In this document: one piece after another, positions 36,639 to 48,371 of the stretch
How the letters are laid out: every line of letters begins with the position of its first letter
Numbering within the stretch: position 1 is the first letter of the stretch
Assembly: GCA_007570785.1 (NCBI GenBank)
Contig: ML662442.1
Span: 62,521,392 to 62,585,391 of the forward strand
Direction: 5' to 3'
DNA from: Antilocapra americana
Lineage: Eukaryota > Chordata > Mammalia > Artiodactyla > Antilocapridae
Length of the DNA: 64,000 bases
Made by a program: the position numbers and the translations under genes
The notes under the pieces: model-generated
Databases searched by the model: none
Seen by the model: only the letters and a program-made list of their open reading frames with translations
What the model was told of the DNA's origin: nothing

Positions 36639-36696
<58 letters not shown>
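36639..36696. repeat. (GATA)n tetranucleotide microsatellite
   Basis: About 14 uninterrupted GATA units. It is likely to be length-variable. Confidence 0.97.
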
Positions 36697-36697
<1 letters not shown>

Positions 36698-38699
36698 CAG
36701 GCTTGGATATTTAGGGGATTTAAAAAAGAAGAAAACTCACTAAAAGCTTTAAGTGAGTTATATACAACATACCTATACCTTTTTTCCCCTCTAGAAACCA
36801 TAATAACAGTGGGTAATCATCAGTATTTTTAGTTTTTATTAGTGGTAATAAATTGCTGTGGGAAAAGTGAATACTTCAGCCTGGCATTTGTCTATTTCAG
36901 GTTTCTTTTTAGATAGATGAAATACTTTACTGATCCTATATTCCATTATAAGCCTATATAGAAATCAACTTCTATTAATCTAAGGCATTCTTATCTCACT
37001 ACAATTTTATAAAGTCTACTTTGTGCTAACTTCTAACTCAGTCCATAAAATGAATAAACTACATTTTAATCCAAACACTATTAGAATTAATGAGTGAAGA
37101 TACATAAAACCATTAGCATATGTTCTGATATATAATAAGGCTGAAGAAATGCTGGACAGTCATCTTTCCTGTTCCTCAGGTCACAATAGTATTAGCCATT
37201 CAAGATAAATTTACCCGTTACAGGTTATTTTTCTCAGGTTCAGCATGAAAAATAGCTTTGTTTCTCCTGAGGAATGAATTTAGTTGGCTTGTATGTTACA
37301 GGTACTGTATACCTCTTAAATACTCCTTTGGATCCTGATGTTTTGGCTATTAAGATGCTTAACACTAGCTTTAGGATCCACTGCACTGGACAATACAGCA
37401 TGCCTTTCTGTCTAAGCACTCTTTGCCTGATTTACATTAACATTTTTATCTTTGCCCCATCTCCTTTTATCTTTATCTTGTTTTAAAGATATTTTAACCT
37501 AAATTCCCTTTGTAATAAGGTAGAAAAGATAATGAAAGTAAAAGATGTGTTTATATTGCAAGTATTTTTAATACCGTTGAAAATATACTGAAGTGATAGT
37601 GAATATCTTGGAATAATAGACTACATAACACATTTATCTTAAACATAAAAGTACTCATAAAAGTTCCAAATTCCATATATAGGAGTAATGGAGCAATGAG
37701 ACATCTATAAAAATAATACTTGCTTTCTTAACATGGCATCATTTTGCTAAAGCGGTATTTGTGTACCCTAATGATTTCTTCTCGTTGCTTGCACATTGCT
37801 TTAATTTAAAAGAAATTATGTAATCCATATTTTCCTTTGCTCCATCATTCTTTTTGCACTACATTCTTCTCTGTAGAAATTTAACTTTGAGATTAGACTA
37901 CAAGAGAAATAGTGTGGTTGTATCTCACATTCTGTGCTTCCTTGATAACATTTAGGACCAGGACCTAAATTCAGTCAAATTTCCATAAACATCTTTAAGC
38001 AAAACTCATTTATATGTTCATTTAATAATGAAAAAACATACAGCCTTGTCAGGTTTAGAAAGGGGGAATTGTCCATTTCACTTAAGGAAATATTGTGAAT
38101 GCAAAGGATGGCAGTGGTTACTACAAGTGATTAAAATCAACTGTACATATAGGTGTGCGCTCAGACCATACGATGGGGCTGTATTACTGGTAGAGTGAAG
38201 TCTACTACCATCTTTCTTGAAATCTAAAAATAGGAACCTTCTTACATTTAGTCACCCAACATGTTGGCATGACTCCCACATAGTCTGCTGGACCAAGGTG
38301 CATTCTAATCAATAGTTCATGGTCACCATGATTCCTTAAAAATTACATGTCCAAGGTGATGTCTTACTATTCACAGTGGTAGAATCTTGAGAAGGTTCTT
38401 TGTCATACATCAAGGGATGACTATGAAGCAGACAGCCAGAAAGAGGCACCCTCATTAACTTCCAGGGATAGCTCCTGAGCAATAATTTCTGCCACAGGGC
38501 TAAGAAGGGCCATATTTGTTCTTTAAAACACCTGATTCAGATTGCTCCGTAGATTTTAAACTATGACTATCAGAAATAACAGGTTGATTGCAGCAACTTT
38601 TTAAACAAAGACATTTATCATTAAAAAAGAATTAGAAAGATGCATTTTGGAAAGGGTAAAAGTAGAGACTGAAACTCAGTTTCTTCCACTAACCCAAGA

Positions 38700-38885
38700 T
38701 ACTCAAACTCTAGGTGCATCAAAAAATCCTGGAGAGCTTATTAAAACACAAATTGTTGGACCACACCCTAGAATTTTGGACTCAATAGATCTGTGATGGG
38801 ACCTGAGAATCTGCATGTCTGATGATCCCAGGTGATGGCTCTGATGTTGTTCATTGGTGGACCCCATTTGAGAACCACAGTACTA
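38700..38885. mobile_element. MER5-like DNA transposon remnant
   Basis: tcctggagagcttattaaaac, ggaccacaccctagaattttgg and gacccca/gagaaccacagta-type ends match the MER5 plan. Confidence 0.7.
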
Positions 38886-40003
38886 ACCCACCACGTCACG
38901 CTCCTGCCGCTGGTCTGCTTGGCCTAACTATGTGCACCTGTTTCAGAAGGTCTGTTCAGACCATCTTTGAACAGCTCTGACCAGTGTTAATAAGAAAAGT
39001 TTTTCTAAGAATAGAAAAGAGATTTGACAATTCTTTAGATCTTAAAGAGGTCTTAGGATACAGTCTTGAATGGTAGAAAATGGTCTCTTGGTCGGCCCAT
39101 AGCCTTTATTCTTGGGATTGTCTTTGGGAATATTATAGAAATAAGGGCTCAGCAGACCAAAGAATTAAAAAAAAATCTGTCTTCAATTTGCTAAATTAAT
39201 GCTCCATAGAGCACACTTCGGGAAAAGTTGGTCTAAAACTAAGGTAGTACTGTGTACATGTTTCAATGCACCAATTTTTCAAACTTTTACTTGACAGAGA
39301 ATTCTTTTTTCAAATGAAATCTTGCCCAGAACATCAACCTATAAACTAAATTCTTGGCAGAATAGACATCATTTGTAGAATACCTAAAGTGCCTGGAGAA
39401 TCCTAAGATCCCAAAGAGCACGGTTTGAAACCCCATTTAGTGCATAATAAACACAGAATCACAGGGTGGCTGTTGTTGCTGAAAGGTGTCTTTGAGCCCT
39501 AATGTATAATACCTGTTCCTAGGCTGGGGCTCCTCTCCTCATTCCTTTGCACGTCAACACAGAACTGTGTGGAAGCGCAAGGGCAGTTGCATTTTCAGAG
39601 ATCTCATCACAGATAGTATTTCTCTACTCGGGGTTTTAAAATTGCAACGGATTGTGTCTTATCAGCAATGCAGACTTTGTATTTTCAGCTTCCAAGTATT
39701 AATGTGACATTTTTTCCTGTCTTACCTGAAGAGGGTTTGAGCCACTTGTTTATTTCTTCCTTTTAAGTAGAAACACTGTGTTTTAATTACTGTGTCCCCC
39801 TAAAAGCACCATAATATGGAGAAATATGCCACATTTCCTTGTTCCTTATGCATTGGTGTAGCAACTGCCTCTCTTTCTCTGCAGGAACACCCACGACAAA
39901 CAGCGCTTCTCTTAGAGATGGTTGAGAAGAGCAGATGCTGGCTGCCACTTGTACATGCAGCATTTTGTTTGCTAATTTGCAAAATTTGTTTTACCCCCTG
40001 CAG

Positions 40004-40166
40004 CTGTAAATGAAAAAGCTGTAAAACTAAATGAAACTCTAGGAACTGAAGATAAGGCCTTTGAGAGAAATTTGCAAGAGCTTCAGAATGAGATTGATCA
40101 GATGATGACAGAACTGAGGAGGAAAAATCTAGACACGCAAAAGGAAGTTGCTGAAGATGAGTTGGT
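40004..40166 (+). CDS. LAMA2: LAMA2 exon 36: domain II/I helix
   Basis: The acceptor is ttaccccctgcag. The first two bases complete an Ala codon with the G of the previous exon. The last two bases, GT, begin a Val codon finished in the next exon, and the donor GTGAGT follows directly. The run gtgtgagt leaves only this GT as frame-compatible. The protein is VNEKAVKLNETLG, then an acidic and basic helical stretch with ELQNEIDQMMTELRRKNLD and ending AEDEL. NET is an N-glycosylation sequon. The dense Glu/Lys/Leu heptad pattern marks it as coiled coil. Length is 163 bases, as in human from memory. Confidence 0.95.
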
Positions 40167-40407
40167 GTGAGTAGAAGTGCTATTATTTTTTCATTTGATA
40201 AACTGAACTTTCCAAATTGTTGGTTAGAGTTTTCTAAATTTTCCATCACATGTATCGGTAGGAGATACTTTTTATGCTCTTTATTTTTCATCTACTTAGT
40301 TATAATTGATCTTGCTCTAAAATGGATCAAAGGCATGTTTATTCCTATATATAAATAATCAGGTAAATTATCTCTTTTTTTTTTTTTTTGGTTCTGTCCC
40401 TTCTACA

Positions 40408-40622
40408 TTTGGGCTTTCCTGGTGGCATTAGTGGTAAAGAACCCGCCTGCCAGTGCAGGAGACATAAGAAATGTGGGTTTGATCCCTGTGTTGAAAAGGT
40501 CCACTGAAGAAGGGAATGGCAATGCATTCCAGCATTTTACCTGGCCATCCCATGAACAGAGGAGCCTGGTGGGCTAAAGTAGTCCATAGGGTCACAGAAT
40601 CAGACACCACTGCAGTGACTTA
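40408..40622 (+). mobile_element. Bov-tA SINE, sense, upstream of exon 37
   Basis: It contains gggctttcctggtggcattag, gggtttgatccctgtg and a full body to accactgcagtgacttagg. A T run precedes it at 40376-40389. It lies about 1.05 kb before exon 37 and is inverted relative to the SINE after that exon. Confidence 0.92.
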
Positions 40623-40974
40623 GGATGCACACTTCTTTGATTAGGCTAGTGGGCTTGCCTTATTAATTTCCAGTATTAGGGGCTTTAAAGCTGTTGTTTT
40701 GTTTTAATGAAAATATTTTCGGATAAATAAAGTTATGAATTTATCAGGTCATCCTGTACATTTTGTCATCTTGGGAAATATTGAGTAGAAGAACTGTCAA
40801 ATAATACTTACTAATACTAAGAAATAAAGGTTGGAGATTTGAAGTTATGAATAATGATAGTGATTTTACTAATGACAATGGTTGCATGCGCAATAAAAAG
40901 TACATGTTTACATTTACAGTCAACTACAAACTGATGCTTTTATTATTAATCAAATAATATCTACTAAACTAGCA

Positions 40975-41130
40975 ACATTAGCCACACCTGAAAACTTGTT
41001 AGAAAAGCAAATTATCCAACCCCATCCTAGACCTATTCAATTAGAAACTTTTGGGACCGGGCCCAGCAATCTGTTTGACAGGTGCTTCAGGGTATTATCA
41101 TGCCTGCTAGTTTGAGAATTACTGTTTTTC
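40975..41130. mobile_element. MER5-like remnant
   Basis: ccacacctgaaaacttgttag, tttgggaccgggcccagc and gtttgagaattactgt are in MER5 order. Confidence 0.65.
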
Positions 41131-41673
41131 AAGTATTTAGCCTTTCTTAACGGGCTCAAACAGTATCACTTTAGAAAGACCGTTAAGTTGAATCCAGGAA
41201 AGTCCTAGAACTCAGTTCAAAGGAAAAGAAAAGTAGATCAAAGTTATACTAGCATGTCAACAACATGGCTCATACTGTTTCTCACCAAACATATTAATAT
41301 TCACATCTTGTATTCAAAGTAACACAGAAAATGTCTCATGGTTAATCATATTTTATTTTTGGTGTATAACATACATGATAAAACTGATTTCATCGGCCAG
41401 ATTTTGAGAATAGCATGAGTTCCTTTCCAAATGATAATGCTATGTTATTAATAAATGTACAATGTGTGATTTTTTGTGCTTTAATTTTAAATGTTCTTGC
41501 CACTTTTCAGCTCTCAGTTTTCAACTTGGTTTAGCACACAGTCTGCTTTAAATATTGTCATGTTTTTTCCATACTTCTAATGTTAGTATCTCTTTATAAC
41601 ACTGATTAATATTAATCAACTCTGAGGCGGTGACAGGGGCTTATTGTCTCTTGTTGGGGTGGGGTGTTTACAG

Positions 41674-41884
41674 AGCTGCAGAAGGCCTTCTGAAGAAAGT
41701 GAAGAAGTTGTTTGGAGAGCCCCGGGGGAAAAACGAAGAGATGGAGAAGGATCTCCGGGAGAAATTGGCAGACTATAAAAACAAGGTTGATGATGCTTGG
41801 GACCTACTGAGAGAAGCCACAGATAAAATCAGAGAAGCTAATCTCTTATCTGCAGAAAACCAGAAAAACATGACTGCTTTGGAG
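41674..41884 (+). CDS. LAMA2: LAMA2 exon 37: domain I helix, longest exon in the window
   Basis: This 211-base exon starts with the third base of a Val codon and ends at a codon border (TTG GAG/GTGAGT). It encodes AAEGLLKKVKKLFGEPRG, then a long charged helix including EKDLREKLADYKNKVDDAW and ending KNMTALE. NMT is an N-glycosylation sequon. The acceptor lies in a G-rich tract (gttggggtggggtgtttacag) rather than a clean pyrimidine tract, which is unusual among these nine exons. An upstream AG at 41635-41636 would shift the frame and is not used if the protein stays intact. The exon sits between two Bov-tA SINEs in opposite orientation (40408-40622 and 42401-42618). Confidence 0.95.
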
Positions 41885-42139
41885 GTGAGTCCTAGAGTTC
41901 TTTCATCTGAATCTAGGAGTGTGATGTAGGGGTCTGACCATGCCAGGTAAGTCAAGTGGATGCAGGTTGATGCATGTTTATCAAATGAATTTTGACAACT
42001 CTGAAAGAGGACTTCTAAGAAGCAGGACAGAGAATGAACCTTATTTTGTTTTTTAAATTAATCATCACTGCTAATATAATCAAGTAAAGTTTAGATAACT
42101 TAAACTATTTAAACATTTTAAGAACAGTATGATACAGTG

Positions 42140-42300
42140 GAATGAGGTCTTTGTTGGAAGTCAGAGGTCCTTGGTCTTAATGACAGCTGTGCCACTAACT
42201 AGAATACAAGCCTTAGCAAGTCAGTGTCCCAAAGCACCTGTCTCTCAACTAGAGAGTGCATTATACTAAAGTATATCTAGGGTTTCTTCAAATGCTACTA
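42140..42300. mobile_element. MIR-like remnant
   Basis: agctgtgccactaactagaa and cttagcaagtcagtgtccc resemble a reversed MIR core. Confidence 0.5.
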
Positions 42301-42400
42301 CCTTGATTTTACAGTCCACCCAACTTAACCCACGAGCCATGGTTTAGACATGGCCTGCCGTAAGTCACAAAAGTGTCAAGAATTTTCTAATGGAAAGTGT

Positions 42401-42618
42401 AGTGAAAGTAAAAGTGTTAGTCACTCAGTCGTGTCTGACTCTTTGCGACCCCCATGGACTGTAGCCCACCAGGCTCCTCTGTCCAAGGAATTCTCCAGGC
42501 AAGAATACTGGAGTGGGGAGCCATTCCTTTCTCCAGGGGATTTTCCCGTCCCAGAGATTGAACCCAGGTCTCTTGCACTGCAGGAACATTCTTTATCATC
42601 TGAGCCACAAGGAAATCT
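42401..42618 (-). mobile_element. Bov-tA SINE, antisense, downstream of exon 37
   Basis: It runs from the reversed body start gtagtgaaagtaaaagtgtt to the reversed head ctgagccacaaggaaatc. It starts about 0.5 kb after exon 37. Confidence 0.93.
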
Positions 42619-42767
42619 GAGCATAGAAGGAACAGCTAAGAGACAAGAATTTGGGAACATTTAGGTTCTCTTCTTTGCAACATGTTCTATGAAAATGATA
42701 CTTTACAATCAGTTCAAGTCTGAGTTCTTTTCTCTCCATTTCCTCAGCCAAGAGATAGTTCTCTCCT

Positions 42768-42845
42768 CATGTTGATGTATGGCAAGAACCATTACAATGT
42801 TGTCAAGTAACTATCCTCCAATTAAATTAATTTAAAAAAAAAGAA
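42768..42845 (+). mobile_element. L1 3' end, severely truncated, sense
   Basis: gttgatgtatggcaagaacc, then gtcaagtaactatcctccaatt and an A tail: the last 75 bases or so of a bovine-type L1, like 1480-1575. Confidence 0.85.
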
Positions 42846-42900
42846 ATGATAGGCAGTTTCTGCTTTTTTTAGAGCACTAACGAAGCTCGAACTAAAACAG

Positions 42901-42998
42901 ATCCTTCATTCCTTCCTCTCTCACTCCTTTCCTCCCTTCCTTCCTTCTTCCCTTCCTTTTTTTGCTCATTCCTCTCTCTCTGTCTCTCTCTCTTATTT
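42901..42998. repeat. Pyrimidine-rich low-complexity (TTCC, TC) tract
   Basis: Runs of ttcc and ctctct over about 100 bases on the plus strand. Confidence 0.9.
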
Positions 42999-43067
42999 CT
43001 TTATATTTAACACAAACTGATCACTTCCCAGGATTCAGTACTTATGAATTCAGTACTTATGCTGACA

Positions 43068-43110
43068 CACGTGTGTGTGTGTGTGTGTGTGTGTGCGCGT
43101 GCGTGCGTGT
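43068..43110. repeat. (GT)n/(GC)n compound microsatellite
   Basis: gtgtgtgtgt passing into gcgcgtgcgtgcgtgtg directly beside a SINE end. Confidence 0.93.
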
Positions 43111-43328
43111 GTGCTAAGTCACTTCAGTTGTGTCCTACTCTGTGCGATCCTATAGACTGTAGCCTGCCAGGATCCTCTGTCCATGGGATTCTCCAGGTAA
43201 GAATACTGGAGTGGGTTGCCATTTCCTATTCGAGGGGATCTTCCTGACCCAGGGATAGAACCTGCATCTCTTATAGTCTGCTGCATTGGCAAGAGAGTTC
43301 TTTACCACTAGCACCACCTGGGAAGCAC
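43111..43328 (-). mobile_element. Bov-tA SINE, antisense
   Basis: The reversed body begins gtgctaagtcacttcagttg, and the reversed head ends accacctgggaagc. It carries an extra short stretch (ttatagtctg) near the B box. Confidence 0.9.
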
Positions 43329-44254
43329 AGACCTGTACTTGGCATTTTAAAAAACAACTTCCTCACAGGAAACAAACTTACCTTTGTCCTTTTCAAAATA
43401 TTTGACCCCAATAGATCTGAAGACAGTGGCAGAACTTTTTCTCTTCTAACCTAAAATTTTACCTTCATCTCTGAGTACTCTGTAGCATTTGTTATGCTCT
43501 CAAAACTGTTTGTGGAATGACAGTTGAATAAAGAAAAAAGTCTGCATTTTTTATCTATTCATTTTTCTCCATTTTTCCTTTGGATTAAGAAGTAACAGGA
43601 TGAATTAATTTTTAAAATAATTTTTTTTTCTGGGTCCCTCTCCTGGGACTTAGCCTTGTCATTTTGATGGAGAATTGAGAAGACTCACTGATGTATCTAA
43701 TCTTAACCAATTTGGAGTCTACTGACATGCTGGCAGTATTAAAGAAAAAAAAGCACCGTCTTGTTGGCAGGTTGCTGGGCCGCCTTTCTATCACAGACTC
43801 CTGCATGATTCATCTTCCTCGGTGACACACCAGTGATGTAACTTACCCGGAGGTACACCACTCCATTTTATGGCAACAGTTTAAGAAATTAAAATTACCT
43901 ATGTGGAAAGTATAATAAGCATTTGGGAAGTATTTCAAGAAGAGTTATAGTGGCACAGTAAATGGTGCTTTTAGCTATTCCTTCATTTTAGTGATGTTTA
44001 AAACCAAAAGCCATCACTCTTGGGTACCTCTGGAGATGCCTGGAGCTTATGTAGTCAGTATTTAAGTGTAAATGGACCTTTTTGTATTTTCATTTTATAT
44101 GCCATGCTTAACTAAAGGCTTGTTTAAAACTTACTAGAGTAAATAGATAAAGTGACTAAATTAATATGAGTAAGACACAGCTTATTTAAAACTGCTTGCC
44201 AAGGCTGATTAAGACTGATTGCCAAAGTTGATACTAGACTTGATACAGGTTGAT

Positions 44255-44385
44255 ACAGGCCAGTAAAGAATCACCTGGATATTTTACTAAAGAGATGGGT
44301 GCCCTGAGCACCCACACAAAATCTGAGTTAGCTGGTGTGGGGTGTGGTCCAGAGTCCATATTCTAGAACATTTGCTGTGTTAATA
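44255..44385. mobile_element. MER5-like remnant
   Basis: aagaatcacctggatattttac and ctggtgtggggtgtggtcc are MER5-like. Confidence 0.6.
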
Positions 44386-44634
44386 CAATTTGCTATAGGT
44401 TTAAGAAGAGTTGATAGGTTTTATCCATTTGACTGAGTAATTAGTGTCATTTAAATAAATGACTTCATTGAGACTGTGCCCACAAAAAGGTGATGCAACT
44501 AAGATCCAAGGCATTCTTTTTTTATTATAAGAAAGTAAGCATTTAATTTTTACTATGTAAAAATACTCATCAAGCCCCTTCTAAGTTCAAGGAATGTACT
44601 AAATAAAAACTGAGTATATCAAACACTGATATGC

Positions 44635-44810
44635 TCCTGCTGTGATCCTTGGTACAGCAGCATTAGCATCACCTAGGTACTTGTTAATAATACAGGTTCT
44701 CAGGTCCCCCGAAACCTATCAACTCAGAAACTGGGAGTTGGAGCCTAGCACTTGTGTTTTTTAAATCCTATCAATGATACAGATGCAGCCTTAAGCTTGA
44801 AAGTCACTGA
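44635..44810. mobile_element. MER5-like remnant
   Basis: agcagcattagcatcaccta, tctcaggtcccccgaaacc and ctcagaaactgggagttggag are in MER5 order. Confidence 0.65.
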
Positions 44811-44959
44811 TGTTTATATGAAGAATAAAACACCATCTCTGATGACTTCCAGAGACTTATACTTAGTGCAAGATCTACCCAATTAAACTAGTCTGTGCCC
44901 TACAGAAGTTCTGTTGGAGGTTTGTGAAGGAAGGGCATTAAAATCACACCTGCATTTAG

Positions 44960-45495
44960 GGAGGGCTTCATAGAGGACCCGACACGTGCTAAGTCCTGAA
45001 GCATAAGCTCTCATTGGTCAAAGTAAAAGAGGAAGAACATTCCAGAAGTAGGAAAATAAATGCAAACACACAGAGGGGAAAAAGGGAAGACACTTGGAGA
45101 AATGTCACTGATGTGATAGGACTAGAAAGACTGCCTGTGAACTAGTGAGTGGATAGAAAACCGACAAAGACAAAGGGTCCAGAGCTTGAGTTATAAGAGA
45201 ACTGCATTCTGAGACTAAGCTAAGAAATTTGGTTTTGTCCTGAAAGCTATCAGAAACAATTGAAATATTGGAGTCATGGGTTAAACTTTTATTTTGGGGA
45301 CTTTCTGAGTGGTTCATGTAAACTCAAAGATTGGTTTTGTATTGACAATATTACTATATAAGACAAGGAAAGCAGGCAGGAATAATATACAACTGTCTGT
45401 TAGATGCCTACCATTATCAAGATACTGTTGGTAACTAGGGTGTTTCAGACTAAATAAAAATGATTCCTGGCCTCAGAGAACTTACAAATTCCTAA
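44960..45495. mobile_element. L2-like remnants (two blocks)
   Basis: 44960-45110 has gcttcatagaggacccgacacgtgctaag... cattccagaagtagg, and 45385-45495 has tgcctaccattatcaagatac... ggcctcagagaacttac. Both recall L2 3' wording. Confidence 0.5.
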
Positions 45496-45522
45496 AAATT
45501 CAGGCATTTTAACCTTTCATTT

Positions 45523-45712
45523 GGCTTCCCTGGTAGCTCAGATGGTAAAGAATCTGCCTGCAATGCAAGAGACTCAGGTTCAATCCCTGGGTCGGGAAGA
45601 TCTCCTGGAAAAAGGAATGGCAAAGTACTCCAGTATTCTTGCTTGGAGAATCCCATGGACAGTAGAACCTGGGTTACGGTCCATAGGGTCTAAAAGAGTC
45701 AGATATGACACA
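45523..45712 (+). mobile_element. Bov-tA SINE, sense
   Basis: It has a well kept head (ggcttccctggtagctcag), B box (ggttcaatccctgggtcgg) and body. Confidence 0.93.
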
Positions 45713-46325
45713 CTGTGAATAGTATGAGCAGAGAGAATCAAACACTGAAATGAGGACATCATAGACGTTGATAGAAATGATGGTACAGCATGAGCAGAAA
45801 CACAGAGCTCCCAAAGTGTGATCTTAGGAAATGTCATGTAGAGGAATAGCAGTCATTTGTAAGCTTAGTAAAAATCTGTAACAGAGATGGCTCTGAAAAT
45901 GGCCTTTGGAGCCAGTTCATAGAAGACTTTGAATGCAGCCTTCTAGAACAGCACAGGGTTAGAAGGCCATTTCCAGCAATGGAAAAAAGGTGAGGAGACT
46001 GTAGGCTGAGGGGCAAAGAGAAGATGAGCAATTCAGTTCAGCAAAGTAACATATATTGAGCATTCTGTCCCCAAATGTACCATTATAACCTGGAACAGGA
46101 AGGACTTTGAGGGAAGTAAAGAATGAGTTGCTCGATAAAAATAGACAGGGAGATAGCTTTTGTAGCTATCTCCTCAAAAAAACCCAGCAAAAACAAAAAG
46201 TTTTAAACTTACAAAGCTCTGGAATGAATTAAGATCCAATTAGAAGTTAAAAGTAGTAATATAACAACTTTGTTGTCTAGTGAGAGTCACTTAACAATTA
46301 CACTTGTGGTTTCTACTGGGAGAAT

Positions 46326-46530
46326 TTGCATGTGAAGTTGCTCTGTCATGTCCAACTCTTTGCAACCCCAGAGACTGTAGACTGCCAGACTCCTCCGTCT
46401 ATGGGATTCTCCAGGCAGAATACTGGAGTGGGTTGCCATTTCCTTCTCCAGGGGATCTTCCCGACCCAGGGATCCCCAGGTGTCCCACACTGCAGGCAGA
46501 CACTACCATCTGAGTCACCAGGGAAGCCTG
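46326..46530 (-). mobile_element. Bov-tA SINE, antisense
   Basis: It runs from catgtgaagttgctctgtc to ctgagtcaccagggaagcc, with a small deletion in the B-box part (gggatccccaggtgtccc). Confidence 0.92.
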
Positions 46531-47042
46531 GGAGAATAATTCTTTCTAATCACAAGCCCTGTTTTTGTTCTTCAAATGCTCAAAGCTTCCTATCTTAAGT
46601 ATTTTATATCCTACACCCTTTTCTATCTATTCCCTCTCTTTATTTATTTTTATAGCACTCATCATTAAAAATATATTATACATTAACTTATTCATTTTTT
46701 CCCTCCAGCCAAGCCATGAGGAACGTGTTTTCTGGCCTGCTGTATCCCCAGGGCTGAGAACAGTGTTGGACACAAAGACAGAATTTGCTCTCTCAATGAA
46801 TAAAGTATCTTAAAGCAAACACAAATAAATGTTATATCAATACTTTTATCAATATTTAGGCACTCCAGATAGATCCATCTTTCCGTGATACAAAACTAGA
46901 TTTCATTAGTGTCTAATCTGAAATTAGCCACCACTGAAATTGCGTTAATCCCTAGATCATTCCTGCTTCAGTGTGATTAAAAACACATTGTGATCTTTGC
47001 AGAACAAAGGGTTCCCTAAAGTAACTCAAATAGAGCTTGTAT

Positions 47043-47080
47043 AATGGATTCTTTACCAGCTGAGCTACCAGGGAAGCCCA
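47043..47080 (-). mobile_element. Orphan Bov-tA head fragment, antisense
   Basis: Only the reversed tRNA-like head is present (ttctttaccagctgagctac, then cagggaagccc), about 38 bases. Confidence 0.8.
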
Positions 47081-47444
47081 GAAAGATTCTCACTGCTTAA
47101 TTGAAAACAAGATGAATGTAGCTCTTCACTTCTCATATGGGTGGAAATATTCTCCCTTCTATTGATACAGCATTTTAAGTTACCTTGATTCGTAAATACA
47201 AACAAACCATGCTGAAGAAAGATTCCTGAGTGTCTGCCCGTGGTCAGCTTTAAATTGGTCTATATAAAAGCTAAGGGTTAGAATTGATAGTTGTGGAAAA
47301 GAATGTCAGAACTTGAAAAATAAGATATGACTTTTAACCAGAAGCATCAGTACTACCTACCTCTCTATTTGTTGTTCATGAAGGGAAATTGAAATGTCTC
47401 TGATTTAGCCAGGGTGGGGAGTAGTTGAATGAAACAGGAGTCAC

Positions 47445-47600
47445 AAGTGCAAACAGAATTATTTATTGAGGAAACTCTTCTAGGTACTGGAGATAGAGTG
47501 ATACAAAGACTGTTGAAAGAAATTTACATGATAGTGAGAAAGTCACTAAACCAATTAATTAGTATATATGATCATAAACTGGAGCATGGGCTAATATACA
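47445..47600. mobile_element. L2-like remnant
   Basis: tttattgaggaaactcttctaggtactggagatagagtg is diverged L2 3' wording. Confidence 0.6.
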
Positions 47601-47944
47601 TAATAAGTGACATGTTCTCAGCCTATTACTTGATGAATTCAGTGTTACCCTTTGTCCACTAGGTACAGCTCAAAACACTATACATTTCAACCCATACTTA
47701 TACATGCATGTTGTGATGAATTGGTATTAATGATTGTCATTAAATAACTTGTATTTTTAGCAGCTCTTAGAAGAAGCAATCAAGATGATTAAAGCTATAT
47801 AAAAATGAAATATGATTGTGTTTCTATTATTTATGGCCACTCTATAAATATAATTCAGATAAATGAGTGCTAGGAAAAAGAAAATAAGGTGATTATAATA
47901 GTTAACAATTCTGTAGTGTTTACTGTGTGCTAGGCTGTATTCCA

Positions 47945-48115
47945 AGCCAGTTTCTCTCAAATTTTATTGTGTGCATCAATCACCTGGGGTTCTTGTTATA
48001 CAGATTCCAAGTTGGTAGTTCCCAAAAAGGTACTAACATTGTGCATTTCTAAGAAGCTTCCAGGTGATGCCAGTTCTGCTGGTCTGTGGGCCATATTTTG
48101 AGTACTGAGGGAATA
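47945..48115. mobile_element. MER5-like remnant
   Basis: gtgcatcaatcacctggggttcttg, then gcttccaggtgatgccagttctgctgg. Confidence 0.65.
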
Positions 48116-48371
48116 TACATTTCACATGAGGCTAAATGCAGGAGGTTTCCTCCAAGGCAGGGAACTGGGGAAGGGCAAATGGCGAAGGAAACAGCAACTG
48201 GAAAGGCTCAGAGGCAGAAATAAGAGGTGTGTACCAGCAGCAAATTGAAGCGATTGTGAAGAGGTAGAGAAAGCAGGGTGTGAAGTTAGCACTGTCCCAG
48301 TGCAAATAAATGTGGTTTCCACAACTGGAAAGTCAGTGCTGTCCCAGCTGAAGACCCGAACTCTCTCCTTA

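Larger units (their letters stand above)
34853..40003 (+). other. LAMA2: LAMA2 intron 35 (5,151 bases), repeat-poor
   Basis: This is the cleanest large intron in the window: no SINE, BovB or L1 is recognisable. It has a CA run, a GATA run, one MER5-like remnant and a GC-richer patch at about 36180-36330 with a CTCF-like motif. The stretches 34853-35490, 35530-36180, 36700-38700 and 38890-40003 are otherwise featureless AT-rich intron to me. Confidence 0.8.
40167..41673 (+). other. LAMA2: LAMA2 intron 36 (1,507 bases)
   Basis: It contains a sense Bov-tA SINE and a MER5-like remnant. The last 500 bases are AT-rich, with a G-rich patch directly at the acceptor. Confidence 0.85.

Noticed and set aside
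39800..40291. 163-codon minus-strand open frame across exon 36
   Set aside because: Shadow of the LAMA2 exon on the opposite strand plus intron, with no recognisable domain.
42401..43328. Regularly recurring similar blocks as a possible CRISPR-like or satellite array
   Set aside because: The repeats are dispersed SINEs of variable spacing and orientation in a mammalian intron.
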